Below, piece by piece: positions 9,732 through 19,941 of a stretch of DNA of 64,000 nucleotides. The translations under genes were made by a program, and so were the position numbers. Every line of letters starts with the position of its first letter. The first letter of the stretch is position 1. The notes below the pieces were generated by a model. It was not told where the DNA came from, searched no databases, and saw nothing but the letters and a program-made list of their open reading frames with translations. Source of the DNA: Sceloporus undulatus (taxonomy: Eukaryota; Chordata; Lepidosauria; Squamata; Phrynosomatidae); the NCBI RefSeq assembly GCF_019175285.1, contig NC_056526.1, positions 7,568,964 through 7,632,963 on the forward strand, in the 5' to 3' direction.

Positions 9732-12060
9732 TCATAGAATCATAGAGTTGGAAGAGACCGCAAGGGCCATCCAGTCCAACCCCCTGCCATGCAGGAACTG
9801 CCAATCAAAGCATCCCCGACAGATGGCCATCCAGCCTCCGTTTGAAGACCTCCAAGGAGGGAGACTCCACTACACTCTGAGGGAGTTTGCTCCACTGTTG
9901 AACAGCCCTTACTGTCAGGAGGTTCCTCCTAATGTTGATGGGGAGTCTCTTTTCCTGGAGCTTGCATCCATTGTTCCGGGTCTTAGTCTCTGGAGCAGCA
10001 GAAAACAAGCTTGCTCCATCCTCAATGTGACATCCTTTCAAATACTTAAACAGGGCTATCATATCACCTCTTAACCTTCTCTTCTCCAGGCTAAACATAC
10101 CCAGCTCCCTAAGTCTTTCCCCATAAGGCATGGTTTCCAGACCCTTCACCATTTTAGTCAACCTCCTTTGGACACGCTCCAGTTTCTCAATGTCCTTTTT
10201 GAATTGTGGTGCCTAGAACTGAACACAATATTCCAGGTGGGGCCTGACCAGAGCAAAATAGAGTGGCACTATTACTTCTCTTGATCTAGACACTATATTT
10301 CTATTGATGCAACCTAAAATTGCATTGGCCTTTTTAGCTGCCGCATCACACTGTCGACTCATGCTCAACTTGTGGTCCACTTGGACTCCCAGATCCCTTT
10401 CCCACATATAATTCTCGTTCAGCCAGGTGTCACCCATCCTATATCTGTGCATTTCATTTTTCTGCCCTAAGTGCAATACCTTACATTTCTCCGTGTTGAA
10501 TTTAATTTTGTTAGCTTTGGCCCAGCTTTCTAATCTGTTAAGGTCATTTTGAATCTTGATCCTGTCCTCTGGGGTATTAGCTATTCTTCCTAATTTGGTG
10601 TCATCTGCAAATTTGATAAGTATGCCCCTAATTCTGTCATCCAAGCCATTGATGAAGATGTTGAATAGCACTGGGCCCAGGACAGAGCCCTGTGGGACCC
10701 CACTGGTCACTTCTCTCCAGGATGAAAAGGTGCCATTGTTGAGCACCCTTTGCATTCGGCCGGTCAACCAATTACAAATCCACTTAACAGTTGCCTTGTC
10801 TAGCCCACATTTTACAAGCTTGTTTGCAAGAATGTCATGGGGAACTTTGTCAAAGGCCTTACTGAAATCAAGATATACTATATCCACAGCATTCCCTTCA
10901 TCTACCAAGCTGGTAATTTTATCAAAGAAAGAGATCAGGTTTGTCTGGCATGACTTGTTTCTCTGAAACCCATGTTGACTTTTTGTGATTATGGCATTGC
11001 CTTCTAGATGTTCACAGACTCTCTGTTTAATGATCTGCTCCAGAATCTTTCCTAGTACTGATGTCAGACTAACTGGACGATAATTGTTGGGATCCTCTTT
11101 TTTCCCCTTTTTGAAGATGGGGACAACGTTTGCCCTCCTCCAGTCTGCTGGCACTTCTCCTGTTCTCCAGGAGTTCTCAAAGATTATTGCCAATGGCTCC
11201 GATATTACATTTGCCAGTGCTTTTAATACCCTTGGATGGAGTTCATCTGGTCCCGGAGACTTAAATTAATTTAGATTAACAAGGTATTCCTCTACTATCT
11301 CTTTACTTATTCTGTGCTGAAATTCCCATATCCTGTCCTCTGCTCCATTGTCCTCAGCTTGAGCACCCTTTGCCTTTTCTGAGAAGACTGAGGCAAAGAA
11401 GGTGTTGAGTAATTCTGCCTTTTCTCTGTCTTCTGTTAGCATTTTGCCATCTTTTCCCCGCAGTGGCCCTACTGTTTCCTTCTTCTTCCTTTTGCTGCGG
11501 ACATATCCAAAAAAGCCCTTTTTGTTGTTCTTAACCTCTCTAGCAAGTCTGAATTCATTCTGTGCTTTAGCTTTTCTGACTTTACCCCTACACATGCCTG
11601 CTATTTCTTTGAATTCCTTTTTCGTGATTTCCCCCTTTTTCCATTTCTTATACATGCTCCGTTTAAAACTTAGCTCAGTTGAAAGTTCCTTAGTCATCCA
11701 TCCTGGTTTCTTGAGACACCTCCCAGTTTTCTTTCTCACTGGAACTGTTTGAAATTGTGCCTTCAGTATCTCCCTTTTGAGAAAATCCCATCCGTCCTGA
11801 ACTCCTTTATCATTTAGTATTTCTGACCACAGGATCGCCCTCAATACTTCTCTAAGTTTACTGAAATTCGCTCTCCTAAAGTCTAGGATGCGTGTCTGAC
11901 TATGTCTGGCTTCTCCTTTCCATTGTATAACAAACTTCAGGAGAACATGGACACTTCCACCTAAGGATCTCACCACTTGCACTTCATTAACCAGGTCATC
12001 CCTGTTGGTTAGGATCAGATCCAAAATAGCTGATTCCCTTGTTGCCTCTTTCACCTTTTA
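9732..12060 (-). mobile_element. CR1 LINE, 5'-truncated, minus strand
   Basis: The left end has the CR1 3' terminus (ttcatagaatcatagagttg, then gaagagaccgcaagggccat), matching the short-octamer end typical of amniote CR1. The body encodes the C-terminal two thirds of ORF2. The endonuclease region and ORF1 are missing, as expected of a 5'-truncated insertion. It is inserted within a fold-back repeat, so it is younger than that repeat. Five other minus-strand and plus-strand CR1 3' fragments in this window are shorter and more diverged. Confidence 0.92.
9805..12054 (-). pseudogene. CR1 ORF2 fragment: reverse transcriptase with two in-frame stops
   Basis: One continuous minus-strand frame of about 750 codons covers the linker, reverse transcriptase and C-terminus. 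Recognisable motifs: FKSPGPDELHPRVLKAL, NNYRPVSLTSVLGKILEQII, YLDFSKAFDKVPHDIL, GVPQGSVLGPVLFNIFINGL, the catalytic FADDTKLG, and the CR1 C-terminal block GMFSLEKRRLRGDMIALFKY. Only two stops interrupt it: TAA at 11266-11268 (just before FKSPGPD) and TAG at 10213-10215 (where CR1s usually have Trp in FWAP). No frameshift is visible, so this is a recent, dead, 5'-truncated copy. Confidence 0.9.
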
Positions 12061-12310
12061 GACAATTGACATTCTCACATACCAATGGCATATATGTCTG
12101 TCCCTGGTTTTCACTCCACTATATGCATCTGAGGAAGTAGACTGAAGTCTACAAAATCTCATGCTTTCTTCTTCTTTCTTTCAGTGAGTCTCAAAGGTGC
12201 TACAAGATCTCTCTACATACTGATTCTACAGTCTAACATGGGTATATCTTTTATTTCTTTCAGTTAGTCTGAAAGGTACTACAAGATCCCTTTGCATACT
12301 GATTCTCTAA
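12061..12310. repeat. Right arm of the fold-back repeat plus related ends
   Basis: 12065-12140 is the inverted partner of 9095-9240. It continues into ctgaggaagtagactgaagt, then two near-identical direct units (tttctttcagtgagtctcaa..ggtgctacaagatctct near 12175 and tttctttcagttagtctgaa..ggtactacaagatccct near 12255). The latter motif recurs at 21155. Family not identified. Confidence 0.55.
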
Positions 12311-13378
12311 GCTGGCGCTTCTCACAGGTTAACTCAGAAGCAGTTCTGGGTTCATGAACTTCTTTTGGCAAAACAGTGTCCAATGGGTTCAGGTGAAAGA
12401 GAAAGATACATAGGTTGCAGCAGCCACAAGGAATAGGATGCCAGAAGGTACATTGGGTGACTTCAACAGTAGTATACTTCACCTCCCCTGCTGTCACCAC
12501 CTACACCAGTGTAGTTACACCATCATAGTACACCAAAGGATTCCAGCCATTGTTACCAGGTATGCTGTCAGAGCACATTATGAACTCATACACGCTCTGA
12601 GTTGACATGCCCATAAGGGACCTTTTAGCCTTGACAGCAGTACACCACCTTAGGAACCAGTAACCCACATCTACACAGAGCTGCGTAAAAGAGAATGTTA
12701 CTGAACCCAAGAGTTAAAATATGCCAAGATAATTGATGTGGATAATCATTCAAGGTAATGATTTGTTTGCAACACCAGGGGGATGTGGCTGCAAAATGGA
12801 CTATCTTGAGCTGCTCTGCCGTGCCAGAACAGCTGCAGATGTTTCTCTTGTATGGATGAAAAGAAATCTTCACACTACAGAGATTCTGGTCAAATTGAGA
12901 AAGGCTGTATTTGCAAAGGAAGAGAAGTTGTGCACAGAAAGAATTTCCTTGAGGTATATCCAAATCCTCGAGGAATATCCAGCCCTTTGTGAGATCTTGG
13001 CTCTATACAAAGCAACATCTCCATGGGGTTGTTTTTCCATCATGGTTTTTACAGTTGCTGCAAATGTCTCTGTCAACATGCACAGAACTCGTTTCTGTGC
13101 AAAACGTCTCTCGACATGAGCATCATATGCCAGTGCCCTTGGAGTCCTTCCCACAGTAAAGTTAAGGGCATATAGATGACTAAAAACAATCCATTCCTCA
13201 TACCCAACTTCCCCTTCTCTCACCTCTCAATGGCCACAGTCAAAGAAGGACCATGTGTAAACCCAGGTGGGGGATCACAATAGTGATGGGCTGTACTTCA
13301 TATTAATCTGAAAAGTGCTGTAGTTTAGATTGCTGATTGAATCATGTGCCAATGAAAGTCAGACTGCTACCCTTTAAC
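12311..13378. other. Gene-free stretch, nothing recognised
   Basis: Overlapping frames of 112-128 codons occur on both strands (12625-13223) but lack recognisable domains, splice sites in suitable positions or repeat identity. No call made. Confidence 0.35.
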
Positions 13379-13592
13379 AGGGCTGCCTTTTCACTGTAGA
13401 ATTAATGCAGTTTGGCACCGCTTTAACTGCCATGACTCAATGTTATTGGATTCCGGGATTTGTGGTTTTGTGAGATATTTAGCCTTCTCTGTCAGAGAGC
13501 TCTGGTGCCACAACAAGCTAGAAATCCCAGGATTCCATGGGATGAAACAATGACAAAGCGGTATCAAACTGCACTGATTCTGTGTATGGCAT
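13379..13592. repeat. Palindromic MITE copy
   Basis: Left arm has gcaccgctttaactgccatg; the centre has gattccgggatttgtggttt paired with aaatcccaggattccatggg. The right arm is eroded. It lies upstream of ENDOD1-like copy 2. Confidence 0.75.
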
Positions 13593-13915
13593 CAGCAATG
13601 ACTCTGTTTTAACACCTGGGTACCTCTTTGTTTGATAGGCATCTTCCATTTAATCTCATTCTAGAGATGGACCTTGTATGTTTGTTTATTTGCATTCCAT
13701 TATAAATTGTGCATATATGCAAGTTTTCACTTTTTGATGCTACAAACATCAATGAGAGTCTTTCCCTAAAGAATCCCTGGGACTGTAGTTAGATTAAAGT
13801 GTAGAGAAGGGAATGACACATTGCTCTGTATCCTATCACACAGAAGTGATTGTGTAACCTGCATAACTGTCTTTCTTTCAGATCCCAGAATTCCACTTTG
13901 GGAAACACCATAACA

Positions 13916-14197
13916 ATGTTTCATCCATTCCTGCCCTTTTTGGCTGCATGTTTTCTCATACCTGGAAAGGGCGAGGTGGTGGAGGATTTTAAACCTTGCC
14001 ATGAGTTCTTCTTGGATGGGGTGCCTCCTGGAGACTCTCTGACCCCTTCCAATCAAGCCAGGATCTGCCAGTTCTATGAGAATGCCTACCGCTTTGCCAC
14101 CATGTATGACAGTGACAAGCGCATTCCTATATACTCTGCTTACAAATGCAAACCTGGTAATGGAAGTAAAATTGAAAAGTGGATGATAGAGCCCCAG
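13916..14197 (+). CDS. ENDOD1-like copy 2, exon 1
   Basis: Encodes residues 1-94 (signal peptide plus the N-terminal half of the nuclease fold) and ends in CAG before the donor gtaagg. The pyrimidine-rich ctttctttcag just upstream suggests a spliced 5' untranslated exon further left. Confidence 0.9.
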
Positions 14198-15938
14198 GTA
14201 AGGGTAATTCTCACCTGTCTAGTCCAAGAAACATCTAGCATGTTTGCCTTCTGAGCTTCTATCTCATACCTGCTGTAGGGATGCAAATTATGAATTTGGG
14301 ATGTCATCACATGACCCCTATTCTCATAGATTGGCCATTCTGTGGGCAGTGAAACACACATCCCAATAAGAAGCCTCCCTGATTACATGTTAAAATTCTG
14401 CTTAAACTAAAAGGAGAGCAGATAGGGAGCCAGATCTAGCTTACAGTGGGAGGGAATTCCAGAGAGTGGGAGCAGCCAATGAGAAGGCTTACCGAGTACT
14501 TTTCAGGGGATTCCTCCACTCAAAGGATCCCTGGGAATCTCAGTGCTGATGTCATCATATGCATCTGGCTATGGGAAGAGGTGCCAGACCTCCTTTGATC
14601 CTGCCCACGAAACAGCCATGAGAGGCAGCTTTACCATAAGTCAAGTAAGTTGTACGGGTTCAATCTCCCTGATCCTAAAAGCCTGGCAACAGAAGTTTTT
14701 TGGATTTCTGATTTTTCCAGACTTTTGGAACATAGCATGATCTTGGAGATTGGACCCAAGTCTTAACATCACATTCTTTTATGTTTCATATATACATAAC
14801 TTCATATACACAATATTTATAATAATTTAAATAATATTGTTAATAATTTTGTCCATGAAAGTCTGTGTATGCTGTGTATGCTGAAAGCAAAGGTGTCACT
14901 GTCTTAGTCGCCCATATGTTTTGGATACACCTCATACACAGAGATAATTTTATGCATAATATTTTGAATAATTTTGCGCGTGGAACAAAGTTTCTGTATA
15001 CCAAACCATCAGAAAGCAGAGGTATCACTATTTGAGCCCCACTCATGGACAATTTAGTGGTGCATGCTGGTACCGTAGCCACAAGGCTGTGAGTTTGATC
15101 CCAGGGCTCCAAGGTCCATCCTTTCTTAGGTTGGTAAAATGAGTATCCAGCTTGTTGGGGGGAATTAGGTTACAGACTGTAAACTGCTTTGAGAGTGCTG
15201 AGTGCACTGATAAGTGGTATAAAATGTACAGTATATTCCTATTGCTATTTTGAATTTTGGAGTATTTTGGAATTCTGGATAAGGCATACTCAACCTGGAT
15301 ATGGCCTTGGTTTTCTAGTGTCCCTAACCAGATAGTAACAAATGCATTTCATTCCTGCTTTTCAGCTTGTCGAGCCCAGTCTGGGAAAAAGCATGGAAGA
15401 TGAGAACACAACCCAAATTTCCCGGTGGCAGCTTAAACAAAGCCAAGCAGTTTCGGACGATTACAGGTACCTTCTCAACTATACATGGGGACACTTAAAC
15501 CCTATTGAGCATCAACCTGATAACAACAGTAGAGCTGCGACATCCACCTTGACCAATATGGTCCCACAGTTTAAAAAACTCAGCAAACATGCATGGGCAA
15601 AGTATGAAAACAGTATCAGGGACAAAGCTAAGCAAGCTCATTTCTGCCGGGATCTGTATGTCATTGCGGGAGCAGTACCCAGCAGCGATGCGTATGTCTC
15701 AGGTAATAGAGTCAGCAAGCCCAGCCACATCTGGTCTGCAGCCTGCTGCGTGCATGAGAAGAAGGGGAGAATCTCCTGGACTGCCATGGCAAGGAATGTG
15801 GAGGACAAAGTAAAGGAATATCCCCTGAATGAACTGCAGATGGAGCTCACTAAACTCTATGGAAAGGGGAAAGTTGATCTTTTCAACAGTGCCTGCAACT
15901 CAAAACCAGCTGCACACAGGCGCCTGTTCTTGGTCTGA
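13916..15938 (+). CDS. ENDOD1-like secreted endonuclease copy 2, complete two-exon gene
   Basis: Coding exons 13916-14197 and 15366-15938 join in phase 0 to give 284 residues. Family knowledge: DNA/RNA non-specific endonucleases are metal-dependent nucleases using a catalytic His and a metal-binding Asn. Seen here: an N-terminal hydrophobic signal (FHPFLPFLAACFLIPGKG); the family opening FKPCHEFFLDGVPPG; RICQFYENAYRFATMYD then RIPIYSAYKC; TWGHLNP (His about residue 137; the Arg of DRGH is Trp here); LTNMVPQF (Asn about 158); and KPSHIWSAACC. The first ATG of the exon frame lies upstream at 13850, before a possible acceptor (ctttctttcag, 13881). The ATG at 13916 is preferred because it gives the signal peptide directly. 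The protein is shorter than mammalian ENDOD1 (about 500 aa), with no membrane tail seen. Activity is not certain given the Arg change. Confidence 0.93.
14653..15301. repeat. Tigger-like MITE in the intron of ENDOD1-like copy 2, split by a SINE
   Basis: Left end tacgggttcaatctccctga and right end ggataaggcatactcaacct are inverted relatives. The same family is seen at 26024-26362 and 27791-28123. A SINE at 15054-15250 interrupts the right half. Confidence 0.6.
15054..15250 (+). repeat. tRNA-derived SINE with L2/MIR-like tail
   Basis: Has a tRNA-like head (agtggtgcatgctggtaccg, gtgagtttgatccc as B box) and the tail gtaaactgctttgagagtgc ... gataagtggtataaaatgta ... attgctattt. This resembles the L2/MIR 3' end. 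Nested in the Tigger-like MITE. The sister copy is at 43269. Confidence 0.65.
15366..15938 (+). CDS. ENDOD1-like copy 2, exon 2
   Basis: Encodes residues 95-284 and the TGA stop. Acceptor is cctgcttttcag at 15354-15365. It contains the GHLNP and LTN..PQ active-site blocks. Relative to copy 1 it has about 15 extra C-terminal residues (NSKPAAHRRLFLV). Confidence 0.92.
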   Translation, partial: LVEPSLGKSMEDENTTQISRWQLKQSQAVSDDYRYLLNYTWGHLNPIEHQPDNNSRAATSTLTNMVPQFKKLSKHAWAKYENSIRDKAKQAHFCRDLYVIAGAVPSSDAYVSGNRVSKPSHIWSAACCVHEKKGRISWTAMARNVEDKVKEYPLNELQMELTKLYGKGKVDLFNSACNSKPAAHRRLFLV

Positions 15939-16109
15939 GAGACTGGATTCCTTCTCCAAAAAATGTGGAGAGAGGTGATCAAGACACGGCTGCACATGAG
16001 TGTGCCACTTCATCGTGCTAGCAATCTTGTTCACAGATCTTGTGCTGCTTTTTAAAAAAGAAATGCTAGTTACTTTTTACTACTATCTGTCCATACGTTC
16101 TTTCCGTCA
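15939..16109 (+). other. 3' flank of ENDOD1-like copy 2
   Basis: No convincing AATAAA is present close to the stop. The end of the transcript cannot be placed. Confidence 0.4.
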
Positions 16110-16330
16110 GAGTGCTGTCCTATTGTTTCTACTAAGAAATCACTTCGACACCACTTTAATTGCCATGGTTCCATCCTATGGAAATCTGGGATTTGTAGCA
16201 TGTTGTGGCACCAGAGTGGTCTGACAGGGAAGATTAAATATCTCACAAAATTACAAGTCCCATAGCACTGAGCCATGGCAGTTAAAGTGGTGTCAAACTG
16301 CATTATTTCTGCAGTGCAGATGCAGCCTTA
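16110..16330. repeat. Palindromic MITE copy
   Basis: Left arm cgacaccactttaattgcca (outer end eroded); right arm gccatggcagttaaagtggt then ttctgcagtgcagatgcagc. A separate 40-bp piece of the same right end lies at about 16590-16632. Confidence 0.8.
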
Positions 16331-16689
16331 GCCACATCCCAATACGGTAATATTTCCAATATGGAAATTTTCAATGTGAATGGTGGCTAGCACACATGAG
16401 CAAAGTCTTTTCTAGTATGAACTTTATTAATTATTCTGTTGTTGCAGGAATGCAGTCTGGCTTAGAGTCAGGGTCTCAGAGATTAGTTCTGGAAGTTGGT
16501 AGCTTTCCTATGTTGAGAATAATCCCTCCTATATTCCACAATTAAGGCTTGGATCCAGTTAACATTTACCCAAGAAGAAGTGCCATATAGCACAGTGGGA
16601 CTTTATTTCTGCAGTGCAAATGCAGCCTATGAGGACTTGCCCCTTTGAGCATAGAAGCATAGGAATAGCTTTGTTTCATGTGAAGAGAG

Positions 16690-17098
16690 GCTTGTGATTT
16701 GTTGTTGTTGTGTGACTCAAATTGTTCCCAACTTATGGCGACTCTTAAGGTTAACCTATCATAGGGTTTTCTTGGCAAACGTCTTCAGAGGAGGGTTGCT
16801 ATTACCATCCTCCTCTGACTCTGAGAGTATGACTTACCCAAGGTCACTTGGTGGTTTTCTGTGGATTTTTCGGGCGATGTGGCCATGTTCTAGAAGAATT
16901 TATTCCTGACGTTTCACCAGCATCTGTGGCTGGCATCTTCTAGAACATGGTCACATTGCCCGAAAAACTCCCAAAAAGTATGAATGCCAGCCATAAAAGC
17001 CTTCAACATCACCCAGTGGGTTTCCATGGCTGAGCCAGGTTCAGATGCTGATCTCCCAGTGTCCTGCTCCAATGCTTAAACCATTACACCAAGTTGAA
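16690..17098 (-). repeat. Sauria-like SINE, minus strand, interrupted by another repeat
   Basis: The 3' half (gttgttgttgtgtgactc ... acttatggcgactcttaagg) lies at 16698-16850. The 5' half (cacccagtgggtttccatgg ... ccattacaccaagttg) lies at 17006-17098. Between them is an unrelated segment. The shared tcac at the join may be the target duplication. Confidence 0.75.
16853..17005 (-). repeat. Nested repeat with gatgccagccacagatgctgg hairpin
   Basis: On the minus strand it reads agatgccagccacagatgct, then ggtgaaacgtcagg and tctagaacatggcc, matching the repeat at 19478-19640. Flanks gttttctgtggatttttcgg / ccgaaaaactcccaaaaa form an inverted pair. Possibly a Penelope-like or other retroelement end; see findings. 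Confidence 0.55.
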
Positions 17099-17524
17099 AT
17101 TTCCAGTCACATTAAGCTGGTGGATGCATTTTACTAGGGTTGCGTAAGCATTTCCACAATCTGTCAAGAACAGCTAAGGAGCTGATGGATTTGAAACAGA
17201 GAGAGAAATCCTTCCCAAACAAATGCATTGAGCTTTGCTACCTCCATTTGCAAGTTCTATCCTTCTTTCCACATGAAACCTTCATAAAGAATATTGATCA
17301 TGTCACAGAGGCACTCCATTATGAGCCAACGTTAGGCACCTGCCTCAAGTGAGAGATTAGGAGGAGGCAGATCAATAGCACATTTAAGCCTTCCATCTGC
17401 CTTCTGCTTCTCCTTCTCTAAACTGGATGTGGTGGACTACTGGGCTTTTCAGACCTACAGATGAGAGATGGTTAGTCTTTTTGACCTGTACAGTACCAAG
17501 AAAAAGGAACAAAATTAAAACAGC
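17099..17524. other. Gene-free stretch, nothing recognised
   Basis: One 70-codon plus-strand frame (17140-17352) has no recognisable motif and no splice context. Not called. Confidence 0.35.
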
Positions 17525-17770
17525 ACCAGAGAACCACTGTGGCATAGTGGTTTGAGTGGTGGGCTACGACTCTGGAGAGCAGGGATCAAATCCCCACTCA
17601 GCCATAGAAATCCACTGGGTAACCATAGGCAAGCCACATTCTCTCAGCCTCAGAGGATGGCAATGGCCAACCCACTCTGAAGAAATGTGACAAGAAAATT
17701 CTATGGTAGGATTGCTTAGGGTCACCATAAGTCAGAAATGACTTGAAGGTGCACAACAGCAACAACAAGA
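17525..17770 (+). repeat. Sauria-like SINE, plus strand, near full length
   Basis: tRNA-like head with A-box-like tggcatagtggtttgagtgg and B-box-like ggatcaaatccccact; middle cactctgaagaaatgtgaca; RTE-type tail ccataagtcagaaatgactt then gaaggtgcacaacagcaaca. Good reference copy for the minus-strand fragments. Confidence 0.85.
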
Positions 17771-17911
17771 GTCACTTATTCTCTTCTCCCTTCTCCCTTC
17801 TCTCTTTGCCTGCCAACCTGCTGCTTCAAACTTTCCCCGTCTTTTTCCAATTGGCGAGAAGGAGAGAGGAAGATGACAGAGCTTTGCAGTGGTGGTAACA
17901 GGATGATCTGA

Positions 17912-18240
17912 TAGAATCATAGAATTGTAGAAGAGACCGCAAGGGCCATCCAGTCCAACCCCCTGCCATGCAAGAAATGTCAATCAAAGCATCCCCAACA
18001 GATGGCCATCCCGCCTCTGCTTAAAGACCTCCAAAGAAGGAGTGCTCCACTGTCGAACAGCCCTTACTGTCAGGAGGTTCCTCCTAATGTTGAGGTGGAA
18101 TCTCTTTTCCTGTAGCTTGCATCCATTGCTCTGGATCCTGCTCTCTGGAGCAGCAGAAAACAAGCTTGCTCCCTCCTCAATATGACATCCCTTCAAATAT
18201 TTAAACAAGGCTGTCATATCACCTCTTAACCTTCTCTTCT
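17912..18240 (-). repeat. CR1 3' fragment
   Basis: Begins (on plus) agaatcatagaattgtagaa and reads gggccatccagtccaacccc; ends within the IALFKYLKGCHIEEGASLF coding block on the minus strand. 5'-truncated. Confidence 0.85.
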
Positions 18241-18734
18241 CTTGATGTGCATGGCTATTGAAGACAAAAGAAACCGAACAGCTGGCAACAAAAGTAAGGT
18301 TGCCAGACTGAAAACTAGAGAGGGCTCCTGTACCTTTAAATGCTGGATAGAAGAGGGATTGTCAGCAGGTGTTGCTTGCCATGCAATCAGGTAAGGAGCA
18401 ACACATAATGAAATTGCTGCTTCTATACAACCATTAAAAGTTTTCCATCTGACAACCTTATGAAACCAGCACTCACTCCAGCAGCATTTAGCATTTAGCA
18501 GACTACTGGCATATTTTGGAGTGGAAGCCACAAACAAATATGCAAAAACACCAGTGTCCTACTGGCCTGCACAGGATACATTGCATTTATTGTAACCAAG
18601 AGTAGCCCTGTTTGCTTTTTGCCTGATAGCTCAAGCCAGCTCTCAAGCAATGGTAGAAGCATCTGAGACCTGCCTGTCATGGACTAGCCTCACCCTGACT
18701 TATGAGCGGGGAGGAAAATTGGCTAAATATAATG
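18241..18734. other. Gene-free stretch, nothing recognised
   Basis: Minus-strand frames here (18226-18680) have no known motif. No repeat identity recognised. Confidence 0.35.
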
Positions 18735-18975
18735 TCTGATACTGACTCCGTCTCCAGGACCTATAGGGGAATCTCCAGGATGCAAGCTACAGGAAAAGAG
18801 ATCCCACCTAAACATTAGGAAGATTAGTGGCATACGCAGCGCTGCCTCTTGAGTCTGGTGGATCTCCTTCTTTGGAGGTTGAATGACCATCTGTTGGGAG
18901 TGCTTTTCCTGCATGGTAGGGCATTGGGCTGGATGGCCCTTGGGATCTCTTCCAACTCTACAATTTCATTTCAGG
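18735..18975 (+). repeat. CR1 3' fragment, diverged
   Basis: Reads gcaagctacaggaaaagaga, then tttggaggttgaatgaccat and ggctggatggcccttgggat ending at the ccaactctacaattt terminus. Older than the CR1 at 9732. Confidence 0.8.
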
Positions 18976-19110
18976 ATTTTTTGCAAATGAAAGCAAGGAA
19001 GTTGGTTTTCTGCAGAAAATAATGGTTTGCATCCTGTTAACAGCCTACACAGGTGTAAGGACAACTGGTGCCTGCATCTTTGCTTTGTTTTGCTTCAGTT
19101 ATTGTGGAGG

Positions 19111-19411
19111 GAGTTTATCACACTGAGGCTAATTTCAGCATTAAAGAGAGATTAAAGCATCCTGCAAATAAAGCGAAAATGGCGAGTAATTGCGCGAATG
19201 ATTATCACACGCAATTGCACAAATAAAGTGATATCACAAATGCATTGTCGCTGAAATCCCAAAAGTAAAAAGATGTGTTTTAATGCTTCTTTGTGACTTC
19301 TTTATTGGTGGATTTTGTGTGATGTTGTGTGAAATCATTTTGCGTAATTACACATTTTTTTCCCGGGATATTCACAGGATAAACTCCCAATCTCCTTCAT
19401 GTGATAAACTC
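19111..19411. repeat. MITE with gagtttatcaca termini
   Basis: Exact inverted ends gagtttatcaca (19111) and tgtgataaactc (19411), with further pairing inside (attaaagcat / atgctt). About 300 bp, no coding capacity. Confidence 0.65.
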
Positions 19412-19477
19412 TGAGATCATAATTATTTACCTCCCTTGTGTCCCAATTTCTCCTATACACCAAAATAACAAACAAAC

Positions 19478-19640
19478 CCCCTGTTATAAAGTTGAAGGCT
19501 TTCATGGCCAGCATCCATAGTTTTTTGAAGATGCCAGCCACAGATGCTGGCGAAACGTCAGAAAGAAACTCTGCTAGAATATGGCCTCGTAGCCCGAAAA
19601 ACCCACAAAAAACTATAAACCCCTGTTTCTTGCTACATCC
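19478..19640 (+). repeat. Repeat with hairpin followed by GAAAC motif
   Basis: Contains ttgaagatgccagccacaga then tgctggcgaaacgtcagaaa, with a perfect 6-bp stem (gccagc / gctggc) directly before gaaac. Flanked by inverted sequences (catagttttttg / caaaaaactat). Same family as 16853-17005. Confidence 0.6.
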
Positions 19641-19908
19641 CATCTCCTTGGCCACATAGTAGCTGGTCGAGAGCAGATTATACCTGAGAAACATCTGGCT
19701 ATATCACAGTACTCAGAGGCACAATGGTAAAGGCATTATCCATGCCTTCCAAGGGCATCTTATAGAGATCCTGGAACATGACATTGTTGTGCATCTGTCT
19801 ATAGACACATTTGTCCTGGAAAACCAGGGAAATTCTCAAAGTGTTTGAAAAATATCCCCGCTAGCTGGGCCAGTTGAAGCAATAAACTACAGATCTCAGA
19901 ATGTAAGA

Positions 19909-19911
<3 letters not shown>

Positions 19912-19939
<28 letters not shown>

Positions 19940-19940
19940 A
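19912..19940. repeat. TG/AG microsatellite
   Basis: Short tgtgtgtg tract followed by about ten AG units, directly before a TA-flanked MITE. Confidence 0.85.
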
Positions 19941-19941
19941 A

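Noticed and set aside
10556-11752. Plus-strand frames at 10556-10966 and 11402-11752
   Set aside because: Antisense shadows of the CR1 reverse transcriptase frame.
12625-13223. Overlapping 112-128 codon frames on both strands
   Set aside because: No recognisable domain, no splice or promoter context, and both strands are open, which suggests chance.
17525-17770. tRNA gene
   Set aside because: The promoter boxes are present but no cloverleaf closes; the rest is SINE body and tail.
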